This document shows positions 1-8,831 of a stretch of DNA of 64,000 nt, piece by piece; within the stretch, counting starts at the first letter, position 1, and every line of letters starts with the position of its first letter. The position numbers and the translations under genes are program-made. Location of the stretch: contig JBGUWU010000012.1 in assembly GCA_045221575.1 (NCBI GenBank), positions 1-64,000 of the forward strand. The letters are read 5' to 3'. Below the pieces are notes generated by a model, which had not been told where the DNA came from, ran no database searches, and saw nothing but the letters and a program-made list of their open reading frames with translations. This DNA is from Scybalousia_A sp045221575. Its GTDB lineage: Bacteria > Bacteroidota > Bacteroidia > Bacteroidales > P3.

Positions 1-1
1 C

Positions 2-886
2 ATCAAAGCGATGGCTATAGAAACAGGAATGAAGGTTGAAATATGGGACAAAGCAAAGATAGAGAAAGAAAAAATGGGCGGTATTCTTGCGGTAAATAGA
101 GGAAGCAAAGAACCACCTACTTTCACTATTGTAGAATATAAACCAGAGAACAAAAAGAATTCCCGTCCTATTGTCTTAGTAGGTAAAGGTATTGTTTATG
201 ATACAGGCGGATTAAACATTAAGACAGGCAATTATATGAATGATATGAAAGACGATATGTCTGGTGCGGCAACAATGGCAACGGTTATGTATGCTTGTGC
301 AAGGCTAAACATTCCTATTCATATCATAGGCTTGTTCCCTGCTACAGACAACCGTCCTGGAGAGAATGCTTACGCTAATGGAGATATAATAAACATGTAT
401 GACGGAACTAATGTTGAAGTTGTCAATACTGATGCTGAAGGAAGAATGATACTTGCCGATGCTTTGGCTTTCGCTAAACAGTATAATCCTTCATTAGTGA
501 TAGACGCTGCTACGCTTACAGGTGCTGCACAAAGAGCCATAGGACCTTTTGGCATAGTAGCAGTACAACAAGATGCTGACCATTTTATTGAGGTTTTGAA
601 AACTTGTGGCAAACGAGTATATGAGCGTATTGCTGAGTTTCCTTTCTGGGAAGAGTATGACGATTGCATCAAATCCGATATAGCCGACATAAAGAACTCT
701 GGAGAATCATACGCTGGAATGATTACAGCAGGCAAATTCTTAGCTTACTTTACCAACTATCCATACATTCATCTTGATATTGCAGGAGTCTCTTTCACCA
801 ACAAGAGAGATTTTTACAATCGTTTGCATGCAACAGGCTTTGGAGTAAGATTATTAGTAGAATTTTTAAGTACTTATCATAAATAG
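2..886 (+). CDS. pepA: Leucyl aminopeptidase (M17 family), 5'-truncated
   Basis: This is the C-terminal catalytic half of an M17 metallo-aminopeptidase, which removes N-terminal residues from peptides in the cytoplasm. The reading frame is open from base 2, so the gene begins upstream and the N-terminal domain (typically about 150-200 residues) is missing. Counting from the Met at base 11, the metal-ligand and catalytic residues are visible: Lys59 in VGKGIVYDTGG, Asp64, Lys71, Asp81/82, and the family signature NTDAEGR at 139-145. A short perfect hairpin (AGACTTT/AAAGTCT, 885-904) begins in the stop codon, but it has no U-run and pdxA follows 45 bp later, so the two may be co-transcribed. Confidence 0.93.
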   Translation: MKAMAIETGMKVEIWDKAKIEKEKMGGILAVNRGSKEPPTFTIVEYKPENKKNSRPIVLVGKGIVYDTGGLNIKTGNYMNDMKDDMSGAATMATVMYACARLNIPIHIIGLFPATDNRPGENAYANGDIINMYDGTNVEVVNTDAEGRMILADALAFAKQYNPSLVIDAATLTGAAQRAIGPFGIVAVQQDADHFIEVLKTCGKRVYERIAEFPFWEEYDDCIKSDIADIKNSGESYAGMITAGKFLAYFTNYPYIHLDIAGVSFTNKRDFYNRLHATGFGVRLLVEFLSTYHK

Positions 887-931
887 ACTTTGATTTTAAA
901 GTCTTAAACCTAACAAATAAAATATAAAACA

Positions 932-2068
932 ATGGCTTATTTTAATAATAGACGCAATAATAATGAGAAAATGCCTGTGAAGATAGGTATTTCTCAAGGA
1001 GATATTAACGGCATTGGCTACGAGGTAATGCTTAAATGTTTTTCTGATAGTAGAATGATGGATATCTGCACACCTATTCTTTATGGTTCAAGCAAAATAC
1101 TTTCATATCACAAAAAGCTTATTGGTGCCAATGATTTCTCTTTTGTAAATATCCGTTATGCAAACCAAGCGGAAGCAAAGAAGTTCAATATTCTCAACAT
1201 CATACAAGAAGAAGTTAAGATAGACGTTGGACAACCTACTGAGATAGGAGGAAAACTTGCCGCATTAAGTTTAGAGAGGGCTTGCCAGGAGATAATGGAG
1301 AACAAGATAGATGCCTTAGTTACTAACCCTATCAACAAGAAAAACATTCAAAGCGATGAGTTTAACTTCCCAGGCCATACAGAGTATTTAACTAAGAAGT
1401 TTGGTGCTGAAGAATCTCTGATGATAATGACTTGCAGAAATATCCATATAGGTATTATGACTAATCACCTACCTTTGAAAGATATTCCAAGAGTTGTTAC
1501 TAAAGACCTTATACTTAGAAAACTAAAAGTGATGGACCATTCTTTGAAAAGAGATTTTGGTATCCGTATGCCAAAGATTGCTGTTCTTGCTCTTAATCCA
1601 CATGCTGGAGATAGAGGTCTTATAGGTTCAGAAGATGACGAAATAGTAGCACCAGCAATAAAAGAGGCTTTTGATAATGGTATCTTAGCCTTTGGTCCTT
1701 ATCCTTCTGACGGTTTCTTTGGCAATGGCAGTATGAATGATTTTGACGGTGTTATGGCCTTGTATCACGACCAAGGTTTAATTCCTTTTAAACTAATGTC
1801 ATTTACTGAAGGTGTTAATTTCACCGCGGGTCTGCCATACGTTAGAACTTCTCCTGCTCACGGAACAGCATACGAGATTGCAGGAAAGAATCAGGCTTCT
1901 GCTCAAAGTTTCAGAAATGCAGTATATCTTGCAGCAGATATAATAAGAAACAGAAAAGAATACGATGAACTAAGTAAAAATCCTTTGAAGAAAGCTTACA
2001 GAGATAGCAATGTTGATGAGGATATAACACAGGAACTTCAAAAAGAACAAGATGAAGAAATTATGTAA
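932..2068 (+). CDS. pdxA: 4-hydroxythreonine-4-phosphate dehydrogenase
   Basis: PdxA oxidises 4-phosphohydroxy-L-threonine in the DXP-dependent pathway to pyridoxal phosphate. The product is 378 aa. The N-terminal motif GISQGDINGIGYEV and three histidine motifs expected to bind the divalent metal are present (FPGHTEY, LNPHAGDRG, ALYHDQG). The start is uncertain: the first Met gives a 13-residue Asn-rich leader, while a second Met at 971 starts directly before the conserved PVKIGIS strand. No Shine-Dalgarno decides between them, as is usual in this phylum. The C-terminal 25 residues are acidic and poorly conserved. No pdxJ is visible in the window. Confidence 0.95.
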   Translation: MAYFNNRRNNNEKMPVKIGISQGDINGIGYEVMLKCFSDSRMMDICTPILYGSSKILSYHKKLIGANDFSFVNIRYANQAEAKKFNILNIIQEEVKIDVGQPTEIGGKLAALSLERACQEIMENKIDALVTNPINKKNIQSDEFNFPGHTEYLTKKFGAEESLMIMTCRNIHIGIMTNHLPLKDIPRVVTKDLILRKLKVMDHSLKRDFGIRMPKIAVLALNPHAGDRGLIGSEDDEIVAPAIKEAFDNGILAFGPYPSDGFFGNGSMNDFDGVMALYHDQGLIPFKLMSFTEGVNFTAGLPYVRTSPAHGTAYEIAGKNQASAQSFRNAVYLAADIIRNRKEYDELSKNPLKKAYRDSNVDEDITQELQKEQDEEIM

Positions 2069-2181
2069 ATAAACTAAGTAAATATCTAATTATCAAAATA
2101 TAATAATACTACTCTACCCTACTCTTATTCTCGTTTTGATTGATGACAAATATTATTTTGCAAAAAAGAGAAAAAAAAACA

Positions 2182-2211
2182 TTGATTAATTAAAAAAAAA
2201 TCTTATTTTTG
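2182..2211 (+). promoter_or_regulatory. Bacteroidetes-type promoter for the OmpA-like gene
   Basis: TTG at 2182-2184, a 19-bp spacer, and TATTTTTG at 2204-2211 match the phylum consensus TTTG/TAnnTTTG. The element lies 33 bp before the ATG at 2245. Confidence 0.7.
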
Positions 2212-2244
2212 CACCAAACAACAATTTAAAAAATATAATAGAGT

Positions 2245-3516
2245 ATGAAAAAGTATATTATTTTATTTTTAGTGTTTTGTCTTTTAGTACCTTGTGCATA
2301 CGCTCAAACTAAGAAGAAAAAGAAAAAGAAGACAACTCAACCTATCATAGAAAAACCTGCTGAGATAGAACTTCCACAAAGAGCAGCCGATTGTTTGTTT
2401 GCTGTGCCTTTGATGTTGGATTCTAACTTTGGACCTACTGAGCCTTTGCATGGTTTTGGTTTTGTTAATGATATTAAACGTGATGCTCAAACAAAGAACG
2501 TCTTTGAAAAAGAACATAACACCGTTTGGTATAAAATAGAATGTCCATACGATGGTAAATTGGTTATAGACATAACTCCTAAGAGCGAATTAGATGATTA
2601 TGATTTCTTAGTTTATCAATACACAGACCAATACTTTTGTAATCGTGTAGAAAAGAACAGAGTAAAGCCAATAAGAAGTATTTTATCTACACCTAATGGC
2701 ACTGTTAAAGGAGTTACAGGACTTTCTTTGAAAGGAACATTGGCTAACATTCCAAAAACTTCTGATGTTACTCACGGAAGATATATAGATGTAAAAACAG
2801 GAGAATCATATATCATTGTTTTAGATAACTTGCAAGATGATGGTTTAGGTCATACTATAAGAGCGGAGATTGTTACTCAATACAGACCTCTTTACATTAA
2901 TCCTATTGACAGTGTAAATAAACAAAGAACTACTGCCAATATCCGTATTAAGGACGTTACTACAGAAATGGAAATCCTTAACCTTACAGATGCCGGCAAC
3001 ACAAAAGTAAAGATATTACCTGACAAAGTTTATGATATTTTCATTACTAAGAGTGGTTACTTTGACTATCAAAGAAGAGTTAGTTATGATGATTTAATCA
3101 ATCCTAAGGATAGTGTTCTTAGTGTAAAACTTTCAGAGATAAAGCTTGGAGCAAATATTCCTATCAATGGAAACCTTTCTTTTGACAATATGGAAGATGG
3201 TTCTGTTGTTTTGCTTAAAGACAGTTATCCTGCTTTAGATGGTATTGTTAAAACACTTAATGCTTATCCTAACATCAATGTAGAAATCGTAGGAAGAATT
3301 GCTACAGACGGTCTTAACCTAAGAGCAGATAATGAGAATAGCAAGAAAAGAGCAGATGCTATAAAAGAGTATCTTGTTTCTAAGGGAATACCTGAGACAA
3401 GCATTACAACAAGAGGCTCTTCTAATAAAGAACTTCTAAAACAAATTGACAATCAAAACAAAGCGAACATAACTCTGTTCCCTGAATGCGAAATAAAAAT
3501 AAAGACTTTAAAATAA
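2245..3516 (+). CDS. Secreted protein with C-terminal OmpA-like domain
   Basis: The protein is 423 aa with a clear signal peptide (residues 1-20, cleavage after AYA-Q) followed by a run of seven lysines. The middle (about 45-210) resembles a secreted all-beta domain with a WYKIECPYDG strand; I cannot name it. Residues about 225-290 look like an Ig/PEGA-type beta unit, and residues about 300-420 form an OmpA/MotB-like domain (VEIVGRIATDG, then NSKKRADAIKEYLVSKGIP), which in the family binds peptidoglycan. The likely role is envelope anchoring between outer membrane and wall. It has its own promoter and is followed by tRNA-Gln. Confidence 0.8.
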   Translation: MKKYIILFLVFCLLVPCAYAQTKKKKKKKTTQPIIEKPAEIELPQRAADCLFAVPLMLDSNFGPTEPLHGFGFVNDIKRDAQTKNVFEKEHNTVWYKIECPYDGKLVIDITPKSELDDYDFLVYQYTDQYFCNRVEKNRVKPIRSILSTPNGTVKGVTGLSLKGTLANIPKTSDVTHGRYIDVKTGESYIIVLDNLQDDGLGHTIRAEIVTQYRPLYINPIDSVNKQRTTANIRIKDVTTEMEILNLTDAGNTKVKILPDKVYDIFITKSGYFDYQRRVSYDDLINPKDSVLSVKLSEIKLGANIPINGNLSFDNMEDGSVVLLKDSYPALDGIVKTLNAYPNINVEIVGRIATDGLNLRADNENSKKRADAIKEYLVSKGIPETSITTRGSSNKELLKQIDNQNKANITLFPECEIKIKTLK

Positions 3517-3530
3517 AGTCAAGATAAATT

Positions 3531-3560
3531 TTGCTAAGATTAGATTTTGTTATACCTTTG
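3531..3560 (+). promoter_or_regulatory. Promoter of tRNA-Gln
   Basis: TTG at 3531-3533, a 19-bp spacer and TACCTTTG at 3553-3560 match the Bacteroidetes consensus. The tRNA begins 32 bp downstream. Confidence 0.75.
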
Positions 3561-3592
3561 CAAACCGAAATTTCTTAGAGAATTTTAAGGAT

Positions 3593-3663
3593 TGTCCCAT
3601 AGTGTAGTGGCAACACGAGAGATTCTGGCTCTCTTAACTCAAGTTCGAATCTTGATGGGACAA
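3593..3663 (+). tRNA. tRNA-Gln (anticodon CTG)
   Basis: The cloverleaf is complete: acceptor arms TGTCCCA (3593-3599) and TGGGACA (3656-3662), anticodon stem AGAGA/TCTCT with loop TTCTGGC giving anticodon CTG at 3625-3627, and a T-arm with GTTCGAATC. CCA is not encoded. The anticodon CTG reads CAG codons. Confidence 0.95.
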
Positions 3664-3683
3664 CAAAGAAAATCAAATACATA

Positions 3684-3725
3684 AAAAAAAGAGTTTGTAG
3701 ATAATCTATCCGCAAACTCTTTTTC
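3684..3725 (+). terminator. Rho-independent terminator after tRNA-Gln
   Basis: The inverted repeat AAAAAGAGTTTG / CAAACTCTTTTT is flanked by A and T runs, so it can act in both directions. It lies between tRNA-Gln and the convergent DMT transporter gene. Confidence 0.85.
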
Positions 3726-3768
3726 TTTCACTTGTTTTTAAGTTAAACTTTATCTTATAATATACTCG

Positions 3769-4671
3769 TCAATGTTTTTCTTTTCGTCTAAAGATATTGG
3801 CTTGGGAGATGCTTAGTCCAAGTATTACTACTGCTATACCTAATATTTTTCTTAGATCCAACACTTCTTGACCTATAATTACTGAGATTATGATTGTTAC
3901 GACAGGAATACCATTGTTAAACACAGCCTCTTTGCTTATGGAAATAATCTTAGCACCATAAGAATAACACATATATGCTACAGAAGAGCATAAAACAGCT
4001 AAAGAAAATATATCAAACGCTGCTCTAAACGTCCAATTGATTTGTAGAAGTTCTTTTCCTTCTAAACCAATGCAAAGAGGAATATAAAATATTAAAGCGA
4101 TAGTGTTCTGATATGCGGTTATACTTACCGGACGATAGTTTTTGGTAATAAGTTTCTGCAACACTACATTATAACAAACAGCGGTAACAATAGCTTCACA
4201 AAGAAAGAGTATTCCTTTCACAGATATGCTTTCGCCTCCTGTGATATTTAAAGACATCAACACAACTCCTAAAACAGAAACAATAGCACCTATAACCAAC
4301 TCCCCTTTTAACTTACTTCTATATACAAGACTAAGAGCAAAAGGAGCAACAACAGGAATCAAAGAAATCATGACAGCTGCAAAGCTTGCCTCACCTACAT
4401 ATTTTATTCCGTATGTCTCCCCTATAAAGTATAAGAAAGGTTGAAACGTAGATAAAAGAAGAAAATACTTTAGATCGCCTTTTCTTATCTTCTCCACTTT
4501 AAAGACAATAAACATCAAAATAGAACTCACCAATAGTCTAAGAGTTACTATTGTTATTGCAGGAAAATTGCATACATTTAACAAATCTGTAGTCCAAACA
4601 AAACTTGCTCCCCATAGCACAGTAGAAAGCACCGTTGCTACATATCCATAAAACAGACCTCTGTTTGCCAT
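3769..4671 (-). CDS. EamA/DMT superfamily transporter
   Basis: A 300-aa integral membrane protein with about ten hydrophobic helices arranged as two EamA repeats, ending in a basic RRKEKH tail. Landmarks of the family are the N-terminal GYVATVLSTVLWGASFVW, an RLLVS segment at the end of TM2, and LIPVVAPFALSL in the first repeat. Members export or import amino acids, nucleotide sugars or other metabolites; nothing here identifies the substrate. It is the last gene of a leftward series that begins at lepB, and its 3' end faces the bidirectional terminator at 3684-3725. Confidence 0.85.
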   Translation of the reverse strand: MANRGLFYGYVATVLSTVLWGASFVWTTDLLNVCNFPAITIVTLRLLVSSILMFIVFKVEKIRKGDLKYFLLLSTFQPFLYFIGETYGIKYVGEASFAAVMISLIPVVAPFALSLVYRSKLKGELVIGAIVSVLGVVLMSLNITGGESISVKGILFLCEAIVTAVCYNVVLQKLITKNYRPVSITAYQNTIALIFYIPLCIGLEGKELLQINWTFRAAFDIFSLAVLCSSVAYMCYSYGAKIISISKEAVFNNGIPVVTIIISVIIGQEVLDLRKILGIAVVILGLSISQANIFRRKEKH

Positions 4672-4701
4672 CTTTTATAAAATCAAAGAAATGGATAAAC
4701 C

Positions 4702-5223
4702 TTATTTAACAATATCTACAGGATTTTGCATTGTATCCATCTGCATCATTCGTTTAGCATCTGCTACATGAGAATTATTAGGATACTTATGTATATATTC
4801 TTCAAAAGCTTGCCTGCTTTTTTCTGCATTTCCGCATAGTTCCTTATAATAAACTCCTTTGAAGAAATAAGCCGCACCTATCTTAGTTCCATTAGGATAA
4901 TCTTGTATCATACGATTTAGGCATTCTATTGCTTTTTTACAGTTGCCTACATTAGCATAAACACTTGCCATTTGAAACAGATAGAACTCACTGATAGTAT
5001 CTTTGGGATAATCTTTCACATAGTCTGCATACATATTTATAAGAGTATCTGCTTTTGCTTTATCCACAACAAAACTACCATTAGATAAACTACTTGAATA
5101 GTCTGAAATCTCTTTTTGACGACTCTCTTGTTGAGAAACAGACTTACTATCTTTTGAACAAGCAAAAAAAACGATTATACTAAACAATACAATCAATATC
5201 TTCTCAAAACTATTCTTTTTCAT
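4702..5223 (-). CDS. TPR-repeat lipoprotein
   Basis: A 173-aa predicted lipoprotein: hydrophobic signal ending in VFFACS, with the acylated Cys about residue 22. The mature part has an Asp/Ser-rich linker and about three tetratricopeptide-like helical pairs (about 62-165), including FYLFQMASVYANVGN and AAYFFKGVYYKEL. The arrangement resembles the TPR domains of BamD/YfiO-like lipoproteins, but it is shorter than BamD, so the protein-interaction role is inferred only. It sits 5 bp after the def stop codon and is presumably cotranscribed with def and ruvX. Confidence 0.75.
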   Translation of the reverse strand: MKKNSFEKILIVLFSIIVFFACSKDSKSVSQQESRQKEISDYSSSLSNGSFVVDKAKADTLINMYADYVKDYPKDTISEFYLFQMASVYANVGNCKKAIECLNRMIQDYPNGTKIGAAYFFKGVYYKELCGNAEKSRQAFEEYIHKYPNNSHVADAKRMMQMDTMQNPVDIVK

Positions 5224-5228
5224 ATTCT

Positions 5229-5777
5229 TTACTTTACCATTTTATAAGCAGGACGGACTTTATTGTTTGCTATATCGTTAAGCTTCTTTTTCAAAAAAGC
5301 ACGTTTTATGTTAGACAGTCTATCGGTGAAAACCTTACCATTCAAATGATCAAACTCATGTTGAAAAATCCTTGCCTGTATTCCAAAGAGTTCTTGTTCA
5401 TGTTGTTCAAAGTTCTCGTCTAAGTACTTTACCTTAACCTTATTCTTTCTGATAACGTTTTCATTTATTCCCGGCAAAGACAGACAACCTTCTTCAAAAC
5501 TCTCATCTTCACCATAAAGTTCCAAAATCTCCGGATTAATCATCGCCTTTTTAAAGCCTTCTCCCTCTGGATAACTTTCTTTTAAAGGGTCTGCATCAAT
5601 AACCAACACTGAAATAGGAAGATTTATTTGCGGAGCTGCTAAACCTATGCCGTTTGCTTTGTACATCGTTTCAAACATATCACTTATCAATTGTTTTATG
5701 TTTGGATATGTTTCATCTATATCTTTTGTCTTAACTCTCAAAACAGAGTGTCCGTAACCAACTATGGGTAGTATCAT
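5229..5777 (-). CDS. def: Peptide deformylase
   Basis: Def removes the formyl group from the N-terminal Met of nascent proteins using a bound Fe2+. All three family motifs are present in this 182-aa protein: GIGLAAPQ, EGCLSLPG (Cys metal ligand) and HEFDHLNG (two His ligands and catalytic Glu). Length is normal. It lies 31 bp after ruvX and 5 bp before the TPR lipoprotein gene; a ruvX-def neighbourhood is common in Bacteroidetes. Confidence 0.97.
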   Translation of the reverse strand: MILPIVGYGHSVLRVKTKDIDETYPNIKQLISDMFETMYKANGIGLAAPQINLPISVLVIDADPLKESYPEGEGFKKAMINPEILELYGEDESFEEGCLSLPGINENVIRKNKVKVKYLDENFEQHEQELFGIQARIFQHEFDHLNGKVFTDRLSNIKRAFLKKKLNDIANNKVRPAYKMVK

Positions 5778-5808
5778 ATTATTTTCTTTGATATTTTGTT
5801 TATTGATT

Positions 5809-6279
5809 TTATTTTTCTTCTTTGTCTTCTTTTTTTGAAACTGTAATAATATTGTTTCTTCCTCTTGTTTGATACATCTGCATAAAATCTTGCAAGATTA
5901 GCACTGCACTAACCTCATCTATCAAACCTTTCTCTTGTCTTTTTTTCTTCTTTAAGCCAGATTTTGCTATTGTTTGAGAAGCAATCTTACTTGTATATCT
6001 TTCATCTATCATATATATATCCATTTCTGGAAAAGTCTTAGATAGATTATCAACAAAAGTCATAACTGCTTTTGCTGACTGAGAAGGAGTGTTATCCAAT
6101 TGTTTGGGATTGCCTACAACTATCATATCAACTTCTTCCCTTGAAAAATAGTCTTTAAGAAAACCAAAGACATCTATAGCAGGTACTGTAGTAAGTTTTG
6201 TTGCAATAACCTGCATATAATCTGTTACAGCCAAACCTACTCGTTTTTCTCCGTAATCTATTGCAAGTATTCTTCCCAT
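5809..6279 (-). CDS. ruvX: Putative pre-16S rRNA nuclease / Holliday junction resolvase (YqgF/RuvX)
   Basis: A 156-aa RNase H-fold nuclease of the YqgF family, involved in 16S rRNA 5'-end maturation and proposed earlier as a Holliday junction resolvase. Visible motifs are ILAIDYGEKRVGLAVTD (first catalytic Asp), VVGNPKQLD, the DERYTS loop with its catalytic Glu, and DEVSAVLIL (last Asp). The C-terminus has an extra charged tail of about 15 residues (KKEDKEEK). Confidence 0.93.
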   Translation of the reverse strand: MGRILAIDYGEKRVGLAVTDYMQVIATKLTTVPAIDVFGFLKDYFSREEVDMIVVGNPKQLDNTPSQSAKAVMTFVDNLSKTFPEMDIYMIDERYTSKIASQTIAKSGLKKKKRQEKGLIDEVSAVLILQDFMQMYQTRGRNNIITVSKKEDKEEK

Positions 6280-6307
6280 TTATCAGATATATTTTTCTGT
6301 TTTTACA

Positions 6308-6991
6308 CTAATAAGTAATCTTATATCCTTGTGAATGAACATTCTCTATTGCAATACTTTTATCCATAGACAAATAACCTCTTAAACGAGTTATATAAAC
6401 GTCCATAGAACGAGAATAGTTATAACTTTCAGAATGCCAAAAATTATTAAGCATTTTATTTCTCAGCACAACTCTATCTTTATTAGAAGCAAGCATAAGA
6501 AGAATACCAGCCTCTTTTTTTGTTAGAATTTGTTGCAGAGTCTGTCCATTATCTGCTAAATAAATAAGTGTTCTTGTGTTGTAATCAAACGTATATCTAC
6601 CTATATTATAGACAACATTAGGAAGATCTTTGCTTTTAACGTTATTAACAAACTCATTCAAGCGAGTAGATGTAAAAGGTAATGAAATAGCATTAAACCT
6701 ACAATCATATTGTTCTACCTCTTGCTTTGCTTGTTCATCTTTACAGATAAATACCACAGGAATAGTTACATCTGTATCCATAATCTTTTGAGATACCGTC
6801 AAACGATTTTCTATATCTGTTCCAATAATCAAAGCATCAAATCTTATGGATTTAGACATTTCCAACACATTTAGAATATTTGGTTCTAAAATTATGCGTG
6901 TGTTATACTTGGCAAAGCCTCTTGCAAGCTTCTTTTCTTCTGAAGCCTTGCTCTCTACTATACAAATGTTTCTTTTAAATACTTTATCCAT
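6308..6991 (-). CDS. Response-regulator-like protein with degenerate receiver and winged-helix DNA-binding domain
   Basis: A 227-aa protein with the two-domain layout of an OmpR-type regulator. The C-terminal winged helix (about 130-227) is intact: LTKKEAGILLMLASN, then SRSMDVYITRLRGYL and the closing wing VHSQGYKIT. The receiver-like N-terminus has lost the phosphorylation residues: the acidic pair after beta-1 is ES, the phospho-Asp position in DALIIGTD is Gly, and the conserved Lys before PF is Leu (AISLPF). It should therefore act without phosphorylation, or by binding another signal. No histidine kinase is adjacent. It lies between lepB and ruvX. Confidence 0.8.
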   Translation of the reverse strand: MDKVFKRNICIVESKASEEKKLARGFAKYNTRIILEPNILNVLEMSKSIRFDALIIGTDIENRLTVSQKIMDTDVTIPVVFICKDEQAKQEVEQYDCRFNAISLPFTSTRLNEFVNNVKSKDLPNVVYNIGRYTFDYNTRTLIYLADNGQTLQQILTKKEAGILLMLASNKDRVVLRNKMLNNFWHSESYNYSRSMDVYITRLRGYLSMDKSIAIENVHSQGYKITY

Positions 6992-7002
6992 AACCTTCTC
7001 TC

Positions 7003-8739
7003 CTACTTTACTTTTCTAAATAATTTATTCCATCTGATCTTTTTCAATCCTTTTTGGTCTTTATTCCAAGATAACCAAACAAAAGAAGCTTTTCCTACAA
7101 TATGATCTTCTGGCACATATCCCCAAAAACGAGAGTCTGCAGAATTATGTCTATTATCTCCCATCATCCAATAATAATCCATCTTAAAAGTATATTCTTT
7201 TGCAGGCTTGCCATTAAGCAACCATTTGTTTCCTTGTCTTACAAGTGTGTTTCCTTCAAAATTCACAATAGCACGTCTATAGAAAGCAACATTATCTTCA
7301 TTTAGCACTATCTTCATTCCTTTTTTAGGGATAACAACCTTACCATAATAATCCACATTCCAATTATACTTATCAGAATAAGGGAATAGGTCATCATTTC
7401 CAAAACCTTTCATAGTAACAACAGGGAATATATCTTCAATATAAGACATCTGTTTGATTTTATTTCTTATCTCTGCACTCAATGGCAATGTTACATAAGG
7501 TTTAAGATTATTCATTATCTCTTCGCTAACGCCTATGTTCATTAAAAAGTCTTTAGCGTTGTTTAAATCAGGGTGCAACAACAACTGACAAACTATCATT
7601 TTATTCTCATCACTTATAAGAACATAATCACTTTGTCTGTCATCTAAAGGTTTAACAGAAATAACATAATTGTTTTCTTTTAGTATTTCTATCTGTTTTT
7701 TTGTCAAAGGAATATAAGCATATAGATTCATCATCTGCATATCCTCTTTGCTTACTCCTATGTTGAGAAGTTCTTTTTCGTCTATATAATATCCATCTTT
7801 AATCTTTATGGCGTATGTTATCTGATAATCTTTTGGACTTTCTATTCTTTTACCATTGATATAGACCTGTGTATTTCTTACCTCTAATGTCTCTCCTGGC
7901 AAACCAATACAACGTTTTATAAAGTTTTCCCTCTTATCCACAGGACGAGAAATTATATCTCCGAAGTTTTGTTTATCTGACCAAACTTTCTCTCTTCCAT
8001 AATCTCTAACCAAAGCATAATAACTTTCATTGCTTTGAAAACGTGTGCTTAATGTGTCTCCATCTGGGAAATTAAACACCACCGCATCACCTCTCTTTAC
8101 TTGACCAAAGCCAGGCAAACGATGATAATCCAGATGTAAGAACTCCAAATAACTCTTTGCTGTAGAGAATGGCAAAGTGTTATGCACTAAAGGAAAACTC
8201 AACGGTGTATTAGGTATTCTCGCACCGTAACTCATCTTGCTAACAAATAAGAAATCTCCGACCAAAAGACTTTTTTCCATTGAAGAAGAAGGTATCTTAT
8301 AAGCCTCAAAGAAGAATGTTCTTATTATCGTTGCAGCAATAACAGCAAAGATGATAGCATCAGCCCAATCTCTTACAACTCCTACTTTAAACGCCGGCAA
8401 ATCTTTTGGGTGAGTATATTGTTCTTTTTTGCTCCAACCTAAGATAGGAAGCATAACAAAAGGAAACAGAGCCACAAGTATTTGATACCAGAGAGAGTTC
8501 TTTTTATAACACTTGGCAAACTCAACAAAAATAAGTATGATTGCAAAGATATTTAAAAAAGGAACCATACAATATACGAACCACCAGAACTTTTTATCTA
8601 TTATCTTTGTTGCAATCCATACGTTATAGAAAGGTATCAAACAAATATAACCCTTGTATCCAGCCTTAGCAAATATACCCCACAAACCAAAGAAAACCAA
8701 AATGGTTTCAATAGCGAAGATTAACAAATAAATATCCAT
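7003..8739 (-). CDS. lepB: Signal peptidase I with N-terminal DUF5684-like membrane domain and large insertion
   Basis: LepB cleaves signal peptides from exported proteins at the membrane. The S26 catalytic dyad is Ser153 in PSSSMEKSL and Lys275 in NFIKRCIGLPGE; the last conserved box is GDNRHNSADSRFWG. At 578 aa it is far longer than E. coli LepB (324 aa). The first ~105 residues form a separate membrane domain with three to four helices, like the DUF5684 domain known from Bacteroidetes. A ~150-residue insertion (about 305-455) lies between the Lys box and the C-terminal box and carries two similar segments (LNIGVSKEDMQMMNLYAYIPL and MNIGVSEEIMNNLKPYVTLPL), suggesting an internal duplication. 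The gene is divergent from the S41 protease gene across 92 bp. Confidence 0.95.
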   Translation of the reverse strand: MDIYLLIFAIETILVFFGLWGIFAKAGYKGYICLIPFYNVWIATKIIDKKFWWFVYCMVPFLNIFAIILIFVEFAKCYKKNSLWYQILVALFPFVMLPILGWSKKEQYTHPKDLPAFKVGVVRDWADAIIFAVIAATIIRTFFFEAYKIPSSSMEKSLLVGDFLFVSKMSYGARIPNTPLSFPLVHNTLPFSTAKSYLEFLHLDYHRLPGFGQVKRGDAVVFNFPDGDTLSTRFQSNESYYALVRDYGREKVWSDKQNFGDIISRPVDKRENFIKRCIGLPGETLEVRNTQVYINGKRIESPKDYQITYAIKIKDGYYIDEKELLNIGVSKEDMQMMNLYAYIPLTKKQIEILKENNYVISVKPLDDRQSDYVLISDENKMIVCQLLLHPDLNNAKDFLMNIGVSEEIMNNLKPYVTLPLSAEIRNKIKQMSYIEDIFPVVTMKGFGNDDLFPYSDKYNWNVDYYGKVVIPKKGMKIVLNEDNVAFYRRAIVNFEGNTLVRQGNKWLLNGKPAKEYTFKMDYYWMMGDNRHNSADSRFWGYVPEDHIVGKASFVWLSWNKDQKGLKKIRWNKLFRKVK

Positions 8740-8831
8740 AGTAAGTTATTTTTTTTCTTCTTTTGTTCAATAATAAAACAGACTCCGTCTGCGTTATAAG
8801 TAACGTTAATTTTATTATAATATTTTGTATC

